Source: Phycisphaera sp. (GTDB lineage Bacteria > Planctomycetota > Phycisphaerae > Phycisphaerales > UBA1924). From it: 64,000 bases of DNA. Shown piece by piece: positions 8,816 to 18,196 of this stretch. The position numbers were made by a program, and so were the translations under genes. The stretch is taken from NCBI GenBank assembly GCA_025916675.1, contig CP098402.1, positions 1,545,205 through 1,609,204 on the forward strand, in the 5' to 3' direction. Position 1 is the stretch's first letter. The number at the start of each line of letters is the position of its first letter. Below the pieces are notes generated by a model that had not been told where the DNA came from, did no database searches, and worked only from the letters and a program-made list of their open reading frames with translations.

Positions 8816-10105
8816 ATGCCGTACACCATGCGACCGGACGAGGGCTATGGCCTCGACGTGGAAACCACCGGCTACCTGGCCGACCACCCCGACACCGGCG
8901 ACCGCTGGACGCTGAACTTCGGGCCCCAGCACCCGGCCACCCACACCACGCTGCGGCTGGTGCTCGAGCTCGACGGCGAGCGCGTCGCCCGCTGCACGCC
9001 CCACATCGGCTACCTGCACAGCGGCTTCGAGAAGCTCGGCGAGGCCCTGGACTACAACCAGTACGTCACCATCGTCAGCCGGATGAACTACCTGAGCCCG
9101 GTCTCCAATGACATCGCCTGGCACGGCGCGGTCGAGACGCTCTTCGGCATCGAGATCACGCCGCGGTGCAAGGTGCTCCGCACGATCCTGGCCGAGCTCG
9201 GCCGCATCCAGGACCACCTGCTGTGCGTGGGCGCGGCGGCGCTCGACCTCGGTGCCATCACCGGCTTCCTCTACAGCTTCAACCCGCGCGAGAAGATCTA
9301 CGACATCATGGACTTCGTCGCCGGCCAGCGGTACCACCCCGACTGGACCCGCGTGGGCGGGGCGATGCAGGACCTGCCCGACCAGGAGGTCTTCCAGCGG
9401 ATGGTCAAGGCCTTCTGTCACGAGGATTGCCTCGTCGCCATGAAGGACCTCGAGACACTCGTCGAGCGCAACCGCATCTTCATGGACCGCTCGCGCGGCA
9501 TCGGCATCCTCTCCAAGGAAGACGCCATCGCGTGGTCCATCGCCGGCCCGCTGGCCCGGGCCTCGGGCGTCGCGCGAGACCTGCGCAAGGACGCCCCCTA
9601 CCTCTGCTACGCCGACAACTGGGACGGCCAGGGCGCCGAGGCCGTGCGCTTCCAGGTGCCCGTGGCCGACCAGGGCGACGTGTACACCCGCTTCCTCGTG
9701 CGCATCGAGGAGATCAAGCAAAGCGTCAAGATCATCGACCAGCTCATCGACAACATCCCCGGCGGCTCGATCGACGTCTTCAGCGACTCGAAGATGGTCA
9801 AGCCACCCAAGGCCGAGGTGTACGGCTCGATCGAGGGCCTCATCCAGCACTTCGAGCTCATCATGAGCAATCGCGGCTGGAAGCCCCCGGTCGCCGAGTG
9901 CTACGACGCGCAGGAGACCGCCAACGGCGAGCTTGGCTACTACATCGTCAGCGACGGCGGCCCGCGCCCCTGGCGCGTCCGCACCCGCCCGCCGACCTTC
10001 ATGAACTACGCCATCATGGCCATGATGACCGAGGGCCACATGCTGGCCGACGTGGTGGGCATCCTGGGCAGCATTAATGTGGTGGCGGCGGAGCTGGATC
10101 GGTAG
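8816..10105 (+). CDS. nuoD: NADH-quinone oxidoreductase subunit D
   Basis: A 429-residue 49-kDa-type subunit of respiratory complex I, part of the peripheral arm where quinone is reduced. The family signature GPQHPATH is near the N-terminus, and the Tyr of the quinone pocket is kept in RMNYLSPVSND. HIGYLHSGFEK and the closing GILGSINVVAAELDR also match. These features argue for a real complex I subunit rather than a hydrogenase large subunit; the hydrogenase CxxC metal ligands are absent. GGAG precedes the ATG by about 6 nt. No other nuo gene is in the window: the neighbours are a glycosyltransferase and a zinc-ribbon protein, so this is an isolated nuoD. Confidence 0.93.
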   Translation: MPYTMRPDEGYGLDVETTGYLADHPDTGDRWTLNFGPQHPATHTTLRLVLELDGERVARCTPHIGYLHSGFEKLGEALDYNQYVTIVSRMNYLSPVSNDIAWHGAVETLFGIEITPRCKVLRTILAELGRIQDHLLCVGAAALDLGAITGFLYSFNPREKIYDIMDFVAGQRYHPDWTRVGGAMQDLPDQEVFQRMVKAFCHEDCLVAMKDLETLVERNRIFMDRSRGIGILSKEDAIAWSIAGPLARASGVARDLRKDAPYLCYADNWDGQGAEAVRFQVPVADQGDVYTRFLVRIEEIKQSVKIIDQLIDNIPGGSIDVFSDSKMVKPPKAEVYGSIEGLIQHFELIMSNRGWKPPVAECYDAQETANGELGYYIVSDGGPRPWRVRTRPPTFMNYAIMAMMTEGHMLADVVGILGSINVVAAELDR

Positions 10106-10109
10106 AAGA

Positions 10110-10140
10110 AGGCATCAGGCACTGGGCACCGGGCATCAGT
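10110..10140 (+). repeat. Short GGCATCA/GGCACTG-type repeats after nuoD
   Basis: Within 35 bp of the nuoD stop the sequence repeats GGCATCAG, GGCACTGG, GGCACCGG, GGCATCAG in register. A related complementary array (TGCCTAA units) sits at 14233-14266. These look like copies of a small dispersed intergenic repeat; function unknown. Confidence 0.5.
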
Positions 10141-10153
10141 CCGAGCCGCGTGC

Positions 10154-11530
10154 GTGAGCACGCGGACCCGTCTTCGCATCCTCGGTCCGATCCACGCGGT
10201 ATCGTTCCCCGTGGGCGACTGGATCTTCACAACCCTGACGTGGCTCCTGCTCGCGCTCGGCCTCCTCGGCCTGGCGTGGGCGATGCTGTGGGATCGTTCC
10301 CGTGGCCGCAAGCGATGCCCGAAGTGCTGGTATGTCGTCGAGGGCGTGCCCGAGGTTGACAGCGCGACAACGTGCCCCGAGTGCGGAAAGGCGACACGCA
10401 AGCCTCGAAAGTTCCGCAAGACACGGCGGCGCTGGGGGTTCGCGGCGCTCGCGATGATCATGCTTGCGGGCAGCTACGCGAGCCACGCTTATCCGATCGT
10501 CCGCGACCACGGCTGGTGGCGGGCGGTGCCCGACACCGTCCTCATCGCCATGGTGCCGTACGTCGAGGAGCCCACGGGGTCGCCACTCGGCGCTCCGGGC
10601 ACCGATCCACTGCTCGGAGAAGTGTGGCACCGGTCCTCCACCAATCCATCGAGCAAGCACCACGCCTGGTGGTCGGCCGGCGACCTCTGGCCTTGGGAAC
10701 GCTGGTTGCTTCGCCATCGGAGCCGCACGCTGCTCGGGCGGGCGTCGACGCCCGCCGGCCAGCAACTCGCCGCCCGCCTGTTTACCATTTCCACGGACGA
10801 CCCCGTGCCGCTGACGGCTGAGGCGCACAAGGGCGCCGTCGCCCTGGCGTGGTCGAAGCTCCGATACGAGACCTGCGACACCTACGTCGACGTAGGCGTC
10901 TTCGTCGACCTCAAACCCTATTCGTTCCGGCCGCGCTTCGAGCCGGATCTCTACCCCGAGGTCTTCCTGACGGCGTTCGAGCGCGGCGTGCGCATCCACC
11001 AGGAAGTACTCGACCTCCATCTGCCGCAGAAGTGGTACGGGTTTCTGCATGTGGTGTGGCGCGGGCCGGACGGCCAGTCTTTTTTGTGGCGGAGGGCCGG
11101 GGACGAGCTCCGGCCGCTTGGTTACTTTCCCAGCGCGGCTCCGGTGACCCACATGTGGGAGGCGCTCGACCCAACCGAGCACTGGACCTCGATCCTCGAC
11201 CACTCGACCGATCCGCGGCTGGTGGGCGTCGAGGTCATCCGCGGCCGGCCGTGCTACCACGTGCGCGACGCGGGCGTGCCGCCGGAGCACGCGACCCAGT
11301 TCTGGATCGACGTGGAGACCGGCGTGGTGCGGCAGCTGATCTATGGGAGCGGCATGATCCACTACGAGTCCACGTTCGGCGCCGAGCTCGATCCCTCGTG
11401 GTACGCCTTCGACCCCGAGCACCCCGAGCGCAGCCCGCTCATGCAGAGCCTCGAGATCACCAACACGATGCTCCCCGGGCACGAAATCCACGAATTCAAG
11501 CGCTGGGGCACGCGCAACTGGGGCGGCTGA
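10154..11530 (+). CDS. Membrane protein with zinc ribbon, function unknown
   Basis: A 458-residue protein starting at GTG 10154. A hydrophobic segment (about residues 19-45) is followed by a zinc ribbon CPKC...CPEC (about 54-78) in a basic stretch, a second membrane segment (about 95-115), and a long soluble region. That region contains HVWEALDPTEHW-like and DPRLVGVEVIRGRPCYHVR segments with many aromatic residues, and it looks like a periplasmic or external domain. The CPxC...CPECG module recurs in the next intact plus-strand gene and is common in planctomycete membrane proteins of unknown role. No enzyme family is recognised. Confidence 0.7.
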   Translation: MSTRTRLRILGPIHAVSFPVGDWIFTTLTWLLLALGLLGLAWAMLWDRSRGRKRCPKCWYVVEGVPEVDSATTCPECGKATRKPRKFRKTRRRWGFAALAMIMLAGSYASHAYPIVRDHGWWRAVPDTVLIAMVPYVEEPTGSPLGAPGTDPLLGEVWHRSSTNPSSKHHAWWSAGDLWPWERWLLRHRSRTLLGRASTPAGQQLAARLFTISTDDPVPLTAEAHKGAVALAWSKLRYETCDTYVDVGVFVDLKPYSFRPRFEPDLYPEVFLTAFERGVRIHQEVLDLHLPQKWYGFLHVVWRGPDGQSFLWRRAGDELRPLGYFPSAAPVTHMWEALDPTEHWTSILDHSTDPRLVGVEVIRGRPCYHVRDAGVPPEHATQFWIDVETGVVRQLIYGSGMIHYESTFGAELDPSWYAFDPEHPERSPLMQSLEITNTMLPGHEIHEFKRWGTRNWGG

Positions 11531-11587
11531 CCCCCAAGGGGGTTCCTCGTGCGCCCGGTTCCATCCGGGCCCGCTCGATCCGATCGA

Positions 11588-11980
11588 CTACGCGGCCTTG
11601 CCACTCGCGCCAGAAGGCGTCGAGACCGCCTCGACCACCTGCTGCCCGTTGCCCCCAACACCAAAGAAGACGTTGAACGTCGCCGCGTCGCCGCGCTGGG
11701 TGCCGCGGAAGGCGGTGATGCGGTAGGTCGAGGTGGCCGTGCCCGCCGGCAGCGTAGCGTCGACGAACTCGCGCTCGCCGGCGACCAGCACGAAGCCGTA
11801 CGTCCCGCTCGCGTCGTCCTGGCGCAGCACCTCGTAGCCCACCCCACCCGCGGTGCCGCCCTGGGCGCCGGGGTTGTCGCACTTGAAGCGCACCCGCAGG
11901 GCCCCGGTCTCGAGGATCTCGGTCACGAACTCGTACGGCTTGCCCGGCGCGGGCCGACACCCCGTGCCAATGATCCCTTG
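11588..11980 (-). pseudogene. Probable gene remnant: C-terminal beta-sandwich-like domain
   Basis: The minus-strand frame ending at 11588 encodes a coherent protein-like segment: FVTEILETGALRVRFKC, then VGYEVLRQ, AGEREFVDATLPAGT and a FRGTQRGDAATFNVFFG ending. It resembles a fibronectin-III-like domain I associate with planctomycete hypothetical proteins. A GTG at 11926 could start a 112-residue product. However, the conserved-looking sequence continues upstream of that codon (PGKPYEF...) and then runs into the 5' end of the opposite-strand gene at 11992 with no credible start. I infer a 5'-truncated remnant, with a short intact gene as the alternative. Confidence 0.45.
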
Positions 11981-11991
11981 GAGGCCCGCCC

Positions 11992-12516
11992 ATGCCCCAA
12001 TCCCGCCAACACCGATCGATGATCGCCCGCGTCGCGCTGTACGCGTGGCTGGGCCTTGCGACCATCGCGTCGGCGTGGCCGTTCCTCTTCTCCACGGTCG
12101 TGTGGGAGCCCAGCGGTCACGCCATGTGGGGCGCGCAGTGGGGCTCGCTGTCGAGGCTCACCACGAGCAACCACCGCTCGACGCTCGGGCAATCCGGAGG
12201 CGATCTGGGCAAGTCCATCCTGCGATGGGACCCGGGCGTGCGCCAGGGGGCGAACTTCTCGCTGTTTCGAGGGCCTACCAGCGGCTCGTCTGGGCGGAAC
12301 CAGCCGTGGTTCGTTGAGTTCCCACCGTGGGCGGTGCTGCTGGCCCCCACGCTGCTGGTCCTCGGCGGGTACCGCGGCGCGCAATTTACCATCGGTCGAC
12401 GCCGCGCGCAACGGGCCCGGCGCGTCGGCCGCACGCCCTGCCCCGCCTGTGGCTACGACGCGACGGGGTTCAAGGTGTGCCCCGAGTGCGGGGCGGCGCT
12501 CGAAGCGGAGGCGTGA
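11992..12516 (+). CDS. Small membrane protein with C-terminal zinc ribbon
   Basis: A 174-residue protein. The ATG at 11992 has a TTGGAGG site ending 7 nt upstream. It has one membrane segment near residues 10-32, an outer loop of about 80 residues, a second membrane segment (about 100-122), and a basic link to a zinc ribbon, CPACGYD...CPECG (about 146-168), presumably cytoplasmic. The ribbon is the same type as in the protein at 10154-11530, although the topology is reversed. No function is known. The adjoining remnant and inverted repeat suggest this stretch has been rearranged. Confidence 0.7.
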   Translation: MPQSRQHRSMIARVALYAWLGLATIASAWPFLFSTVVWEPSGHAMWGAQWGSLSRLTTSNHRSTLGQSGGDLGKSILRWDPGVRQGANFSLFRGPTSGSSGRNQPWFVEFPPWAVLLAPTLLVLGGYRGAQFTIGRRRAQRARRVGRTPCPACGYDATGFKVCPECGAALEAEA

Positions 12517-12523
12517 TCGGGCG

Positions 12524-12977
12524 GTCTTGGGTGTTCGGGTTGTGCTTTTGGGCTTTCTCGTACGCTCGACGCTCTGGCGGAGCGGAAGACCGCTGCGCCA
12601 GAGCTGCGTTCTGTTGGGTTGTTTTGAGCGGTCGCTTCGCTCCCTTGGCGGCCTGACGGCCGGGCCCTTGCGGGCCGCGCCGGGACATGCGCCCTGCGCC
12701 CGAAGACGGGCTGGTGCGGATGCCCCGTCGCCGAAGTACCAACACGCGTTCGGCTTCACATTTGACTCTTGACGCCGAAGCATCCGCCGAGCGAGGTCTT
12801 CCGAGCGACAGCGCATGCGGGAGGCGCGGCCGCTTCTGTGGCCCGGCCGTCAGGCCGCAAGCGAGCAACGCGAGCGCCCAAGAACAACCCCGTTGGGCGA
12901 GCGCTGGCGCAGCCGTCTTCGGCTCCGCCGAGCGGCGAAGAACCAAAAAACCACCCACCAACACAACCCAAGAGCCC
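12524..12977. repeat. Long imperfect inverted repeat with AAGA-loop hairpins
   Basis: The 528-bp gap between the zinc-ribbon gene and the DUF4112 gene is mostly one imperfect inverted repeat with arms of about 155 bp (about 12524-12680 and 12821-12977). The best core is a 19-nt exact inverted match, 12648-12666 against 12840-12858. Each arm holds a hairpin with the same loop but different stems: GCGG-AAGA-CCGC at 12582-12593 inside a 9-bp outer stem (12571-12579/12596-12604), and GCCG-TCTT-CGGC at 12912-12923, which is AAGA on the other strand. A third, GCCCG-AAGA-CGGGC, is at 12698-12711. Stem changes that keep pairing suggest selection on folded structure. I see no credible gene here. Confidence 0.75.
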
Positions 12978-13044
12978 GAGACCCCAGAGTGAAACCCGCT
13001 TCACCCCCGCACAAACCGCCGACCCGCGCCCGTACGCTCCACCC

Positions 13045-13434
13045 ATGCCCAGCCCCACCCCCGAACGCGCCGCCCTCGCCCTGCGCCGCGTCCGCGCGGT
13101 CTCGAGGTGGATGGACACCCGCTTCCGCGTCCCGGGCACGGGCTACCGCTTCGGCCTGGACCCCATCATCAGCCTGCTGCCCTTCGCCGGCGACGCGGTG
13201 TCGGTGGGCATCAGCGTGTACCCGCTCATGGAAGCCCGGCGCGCGGGCGTGCGGCGTAGGACGCTGCTGAAGATGGCCGCCAACCTGGGCCTCGACTTCC
13301 TGGTCGGTTTAGTCCCGCTCGTCGGCGTCGTGCCCGACGCGTGGTACAAGGCCAACACGCGGAACCTGGAGCTGATGGAGAAGGAACTCGGCGATGTGGC
13401 GGGCGACATCGCGCATACGGTTGCCAATGGCTAA
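13045..13434 (+). CDS. DUF4112 family membrane protein
   Basis: A 129-residue small membrane protein of the DUF4112 family. Hallmarks are the N-terminal RVRAVSRWMDTRFRVPGTGYRFGLDPIIS-type region (seen at residues 14-43) leading into a hydrophobic LLPFAGDAVSVG segment, and a second hydrophobic segment LDFLVGLVPLVGVVPDAWYKAN with the family's D-x-W/F-x-K-x-N motif. Function is not known for this family. The ATG at 13045 is preferred because the sequence upstream is inverted-repeat DNA. The stop overlaps the start of tpiA by 8 nt, so the two are co-translated. Confidence 0.85.
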   Translation: MPSPTPERAALALRRVRAVSRWMDTRFRVPGTGYRFGLDPIISLLPFAGDAVSVGISVYPLMEARRAGVRRRTLLKMAANLGLDFLVGLVPLVGVVPDAWYKANTRNLELMEKELGDVAGDIAHTVANG

Positions 13435-14188
13435 GCGCACCCCCTTTATCGGCGGCAACTGGAAGATGAACACCTCGCGCGGCGAGGCGCTCGAACTGGC
13501 CGCCGACGTCGCCCGGGCGGCCGGGTCCGACGGCCCGCAGGTCGCGATCTACCCGCCCTTCGTCTGGCTCGAGACGATCCGCTCGAGCGTCGGCGGCTCG
13601 GGCGTGATGCTGGGGGCCCAGGACTGCTCGGCCCACGACAACGGCGCCCGCACCGGCGACGTCTCGCTGGCCATGCTCAAGGAGTGCGGCGTCTCGACCG
13701 TGCTCATCGGCCACAGTGAGCGGCGGCACGGCCTCCAAGAACCCGAGGAACTGATCGCCGCCAAGCTCCGCTCCGTGCTCGACGCCGGCATGACCGCCGT
13801 GCTGTGCATCGGCGAGACCCTAGAAGAACGCGAGGCGGGAAGGACTGACCCGGTGAACGAAGCCCAGCTCCGCAGCGCCCTGGGCGACATGCACGTCGTG
13901 CGCAACGACCACCTGGTCGTCGCCTACGAGCCCGTCTGGGCCATCGGCACCGGCAAGACCGCGAGCGCAAGCGACGCCCAGGCCGCCCACGAACGCATCC
14001 GAGCGGTGCTCTCTGAGATTCTGGGTTCGGACGCCGCGGCGGCCATCCGCATCATCTACGGCGGCTCGATGAAACCCGACAACGCCGCTGAGTTGATGGC
14101 AAGCCCCGACATCGACGGCGGCCTCATCGGCGGGGCGTCGCTGAAGGCCGAGGATTTTCTCGCGATCGTCGACGCAGCAAGGGCATAA
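13427..14188 (+). CDS. tpiA: Triosephosphate isomerase
   Basis: A 253-residue cytosolic enzyme of glycolysis that interconverts dihydroxyacetone phosphate and glyceraldehyde 3-phosphate. All landmarks are present: GGNWKMN with the catalytic Lys (about residues 9-15), GHSERR with the catalytic His, the AYEPVWAIGTGKTAS segment with the catalytic Glu and loop 6, and the phosphate-binding YGGSMKPDNA and DGGLIGGASL near the C-terminus. ATG 13427 is the natural start and overlaps the DUF4112 stop by 8 nt. Expression probably depends on the upstream gene's transcript. Confidence 0.97.
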   Translation: MAKRTPFIGGNWKMNTSRGEALELAADVARAAGSDGPQVAIYPPFVWLETIRSSVGGSGVMLGAQDCSAHDNGARTGDVSLAMLKECGVSTVLIGHSERRHGLQEPEELIAAKLRSVLDAGMTAVLCIGETLEEREAGRTDPVNEAQLRSALGDMHVVRNDHLVVAYEPVWAIGTGKTASASDAQAAHERIRAVLSEILGSDAAAAIRIIYGGSMKPDNAAELMASPDIDGGLIGGASLKAEDFLAIVDAARA

Positions 14189-14213
14189 GAAAACCGCGTG
14201 CAAACGCACGCGG
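14187..14213 (-). terminator. Intrinsic terminator for ahcY in the convergent tpiA/ahcY gap
   Basis: Perfect 8-bp stem CCGCGTGC (14194-14201) / GCACGCGG (14206-14213). Read on the minus strand, the hairpin is followed by TTTTCTTA, so it terminates ahcY transcription. On the plus strand no T-tract follows, so it may stop tpiA only weakly. Confidence 0.75.
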
Positions 14214-14232
14214 CTGGTATTATCTGCACTAT

Positions 14233-14264
14233 TGCCTAATGCCTAATGCCTGATGCCTCCGGCA

Positions 14265-14266
<2 letters not shown>
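14233..14266. repeat. Heptad TGCCTAA/TGCCTGA array
   Basis: TGCCTAA, TGCCTAA, TGCCTGA, TGCCTCC occur in a row, followed by GGCATCA, the reverse complement of the unit. It lies just after the ahcY stop. The related units near 10110-10140 suggest the same dispersed short repeat. Confidence 0.5.
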
Positions 14267-15755
<1,489 letters not shown>

Positions 15756-15844
15756 GTTTCGTGTTCCTCTTCCTTGACTGTGAATCGGTGTAATGCGTTC
15801 GTTCACACGCCGCCGGCTGGCCGGGGCGCGAGCTTTCATACTTG

Positions 15845-16798
15845 TTACGTCTGGCAAATAGCCGTGGCAGCAAAGACCTCCGGGCCCCGCGCATCGGGCG
15901 AGCTCGGGAGCGGGCGATGGCCGACGAGTGTCAAGCCAGCCGCGTCGCACCAAAGACCGAGTTGGGATTCCGAAATACCCAGCCAGCAATGCCCCATCTC
16001 CAGCCGGAACTCCTCGCGGCCGTGCGGCTGCATGTCGACGATTAGCACCCGGCCGCCCGGCTTGAGTACACGCGCGGCTTCTTGTAACGCGGCTTGCGGG
16101 CTCTCCAAGTGGTGGAGCACGAGCCCCAGCACGACCAGATCAATGCTGCCGTCTTCCAGTGGCAGGTTCTCGGCTTCGCCGAGTTCCAGTTCGATGTTGC
16201 CCGGCTCGCCTAGTCGCGAACGCGCCGCTTCGAGCATCGTCGGCTCGCGATCGATCCCGATGACCCGCTCGGCCACGGGCGCGAGCATGCCGGCAAACAC
16301 GCCCGTGCCGCAGCCCACGTCGGCAACGACCATTCCCGGTGCGAGCAACGAGGCCAACGCCCCACCGGCGTAACGCTCGCCGAAGAGTTCGCGGCTGACA
16401 TCGTCCCACTGCGCGCCCACACGACCGAAGAACGCCGCCGACCCTGGCCGACGATCGGCGATCACCGCACGCAGCCGCCGTATGTCGGCGTCGGCCTCGT
16501 CGCCACGCCCCGCCGTCTCGCGCACCTGCGTCCACACGCCGCGAAGCTCGGGCGGCAGGTCGTCGCTCACGCAGCGATAAAGCGTGGCCGTTCCGGCCGC
16601 CCGTCGCTGCACCCAGCCGTGGTCGGCCAGCAGCTTCAGCCGGCGGCTCACCGTCGATTGCGGAAGTTGCACCACCTGGGCGATCTCGCCGACGGCCAAC
16701 TCCTCGGCCTCGAGCACCCGGAGCATGCGCAAACGCACCCCATCGGCGATGGCCGAGAGCGCGGCGGCGATGTCGTTGAGTGCGTCGGTAGTCTTCAT
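15845..16798 (-). CDS. ArsR-type regulator fused to a SAM-dependent methyltransferase domain
   Basis: A 317-residue protein. Residues about 1-90 form a winged helix of the ArsR type ([19 protein letters not shown], then [19 protein letters not shown]). Residues about 130-300 form a class I methyltransferase fold with [15 protein letters not shown] as motif [13 protein letters not shown] as motif II, and [14 protein letters not shown]. No metal-binding Cys motif is visible in the winged helix. The gene precedes ahcY, the SAH-recycling enzyme. Proteobacterial SahR regulators of methionine metabolism have, as I recall, a comparable design, so the SAM fold probably senses SAM or SAH. A GTG start at 16828 is possible. 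A 9-bp palindrome spans the start codon. Confidence 0.85.
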   Translation of the reverse strand: MKTTDALNDIAAALSAIADGVRLRMLRVLEAEELAVGEIAQVVQLPQSTVSRRLKLLADHGWVQRRAAGTATLYRCVSDDLPPELRGVWTQVRETAGRGDEADADIRRLRAVIADRRPGSAAFFGRVGAQWDDVSRELFGERYAGGALASLLAPGMVVADVGCGTGVFAGMLAPVAERVIGIDREPTMLEAARSRLGEPGNIELELGEAENLPLEDGSIDLVVLGLVLHHLESPQAALQEAARVLKPGGRVLIVDMQPHGREEFRLEMGHCWLGISESQLGLWCDAAGLTLVGHRPLPSSPDARGPEVFAATAICQT

Positions 16799-16816
16799 CC
16801 GTGTATCCGGATGAAG
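16793..16816. promoter_or_regulatory. Candidate operator: 9-bp perfect inverted repeat at the regulator's start
   Basis: CTTCATCCG (16793-16801), spacer TGTATC, CGGATGAAG (16808-16816). It includes the CAT that is the regulator's start codon on the minus strand. A symmetric site at this position is what an autorepressing dimeric ArsR-type protein would need. Binding is inference. Confidence 0.5.
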
Positions 16817-16866
16817 TGTAGAAAGCACCGGCCGAAAGGCAAAGAGGGTGCCCTAAAAATAAGTAG

Positions 16867-17604
16867 TTACCCTCCCGGAGAGGGCTCAGGCGGGGGTGCA
16901 TCAGGGGCCAGGATGCCCTCCTCGACCGCCTCGTACGGCACCCGCACGAAGGTCCGCCCGGGAGTCTCTCCCAAGGCCCGGATTCGTTCGGCCACCTGGG
17001 CGTTCGTGTAATCGAACCACAGGGCCATCGCGTAGCGTTCCAGGGCCTTCTCGGTGTCGCCGATTCCGTGGTAGAACTCGGCGAGCTTGAGCTGCGGCTC
17101 AATATGAAGCCCACGATCGACCCGGGCACCCGCCAGCAGGGCCCGCTCGGCCTCGTCCGGATCGCCGATTTCCTCGGCATACCGCCCGAGGCGTAGGTAT
17201 TCCTCGACGGTGCCCGGCTGGCGGGTGCGGTCGCGCAGCAAAGAAATCAGCCGCTCGTGCTCGCCCGCGCTGTGCAGGGCCTGGATCAACAGTTCGAGCT
17301 TCTGCTCGTCCATCGGGTCGTCGCGATAGACACGCTGCAGCGGAACGATCGCCTCACCGGGGCGTTCTAAAGCCAGAAGGGCCTTGCCCCTTCCAAGGTC
17401 GGAAGCCAGCGGCACCGGATGGATCTCGGCATACGCCTCCCACTCGGCCAGCGCCTTGGCGTAATCGCCGGCCGCGTAGGCGTTGTTAGCCGACTCACGA
17501 ATCTCCCCGGCCGAACGCTCCTGAGCAGCGCATCCGGCGAGGTTCAGGCACATGAGTCCGGCGACAAGGATGACGGCAACGGTGTTGAATAGCTTGATCG
17601 GCAT
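16867..17604 (-). CDS. TPR-containing lipoprotein, function unknown
   Basis: A 245-residue protein starting MPIKLFNT with a lipoprotein signal peptide ending LNLAGC (Cys about residue 22), so it is predicted to be lipid-anchored. The rest is helical and tetratricopeptide-like: NNAYAAGDYAKALAEWEAYAE, KALLALERPGEAIVPLQRVY and FYHGIGDTEKALERYAMALW are typical TPR helices. A Pro-rich tail closes it. It lies 68 nt upstream of the ArsR-methyltransferase on the same strand and could be its operon partner. TPR lipoproteins often scaffold envelope complexes; no specific role can be assigned. Confidence 0.75.
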   Translation of the reverse strand: MPIKLFNTVAVILVAGLMCLNLAGCAAQERSAGEIRESANNAYAAGDYAKALAEWEAYAEIHPVPLASDLGRGKALLALERPGEAIVPLQRVYRDDPMDEQKLELLIQALHSAGEHERLISLLRDRTRQPGTVEEYLRLGRYAEEIGDPDEAERALLAGARVDRGLHIEPQLKLAEFYHGIGDTEKALERYAMALWFDYTNAQVAERIRALGETPGRTFVRVPYEAVEEGILAPDAPPPEPSPGG

Positions 17605-17669
17605 AGGGTCGATTATCGGCGCTCCACATGGCCCGCGGCTACCCCAGAGCGCCAACGATTCTTCAGAGC

Positions 17670-18041
17670 ATGCCAGATCCCAAACGTTTTCCAACCGTCC
17701 TGCTCCGCCACGACCTGCCCGGCGGCTCGCACCACTTCGACTGGATGCTCGCCCTTGACGACCACGGCTCGTTGCTGACGTTCCGACTCGATCGAGACAT
17801 CAGCCTCGATGCCGAGCCATTCGAGGCCGAGCAACTGGCCGGTCACCGTCGGGCTTATCTCGAGTACGAGGGCGAGGTTTCGGGCAACCGAGGGACGGTG
17901 GTTCGCGTCGCCTCGGGGCATTGCGACATCCACGCACGCACCGATCATTCGATCGAACTCTCGCTGCATTTGGGTGTTCGGCATGAGAATTTGGGTGGAA
18001 TCCGCCAGAAAAATGGGCGTTTTTTGTTTGGTTCACGGTAA
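17670..18041 (+). CDS. LigD phosphoesterase (PE)-domain-like protein
   Basis: A 123-residue protein reading from ATG 17670 (MPDPKRFPTV). It contains LLRHDLPGGSHHFDWML, matching the RHD..GxHxDxML start of the DNA polymerase/ligase N-terminal 3'-phosphoesterase domain, then LLTFRLD and the AYLEYEGEVSGNRGTVVRV signature that I associate with small stand-alone planctomycete members. The His and Asp residues of the first motif would bind the catalytic metal in LigD-PE. No ligase or primase domain is attached and no Ku gene is near, so a role in end-joining repair is uncertain. The start lacks a clear ribosome site. Confidence 0.65.
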   Translation: MPDPKRFPTVLLRHDLPGGSHHFDWMLALDDHGSLLTFRLDRDISLDAEPFEAEQLAGHRRAYLEYEGEVSGNRGTVVRVASGHCDIHARTDHSIELSLHLGVRHENLGGIRQKNGRFLFGSR

Positions 18042-18071
18042 ATTTGATGCAAGATTTTGGTCCTTTTCGCG

Positions 18072-18077
18072 TATAAT
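18072..18077 (+). promoter_or_regulatory. Candidate -10 box TATAAT
   Basis: A consensus TATAAT lies in a short AT-rich stretch directly after the LigD-PE-like stop. No good -35 is at 16-18 bp; a TTGATG at 18044-18049 is 22 bp away. It probably drives the small gene at 18197 with a leader of about 110 nt. Confidence 0.4.
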
Positions 18078-18196
18078 GCACGCAGACCGCTGATGGGAAG
18101 CCACGGTCGGCTTCGCGTCGCCCGGCCGCGTGGGGTTGCCGGGTCAGTGGACGGGGCCGCCGATGAGCGGGCGACGACCCCGATGGGGCACGGCTC

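Noticed and set aside
12470-12964. Overlapping frames on both strands in the inverted-repeat region
   Set aside because: They mirror one another because of the inverted repeat, lack ribosome sites and give low-complexity Arg/Ala products.
15756-15844. Possible SAH riboswitch ahead of ahcY
   Set aside because: The conserved GAGGAGCG-type core and pseudoknot partners of the SAH riboswitch are not present. Control by the adjacent ArsR-methyltransferase is more likely.
18003-18028. Terminator-like CGCC...GGCG followed by TTTTTT
   Set aside because: The stem is only 4 bp and it lies inside the coding end of the LigD-PE-like gene.
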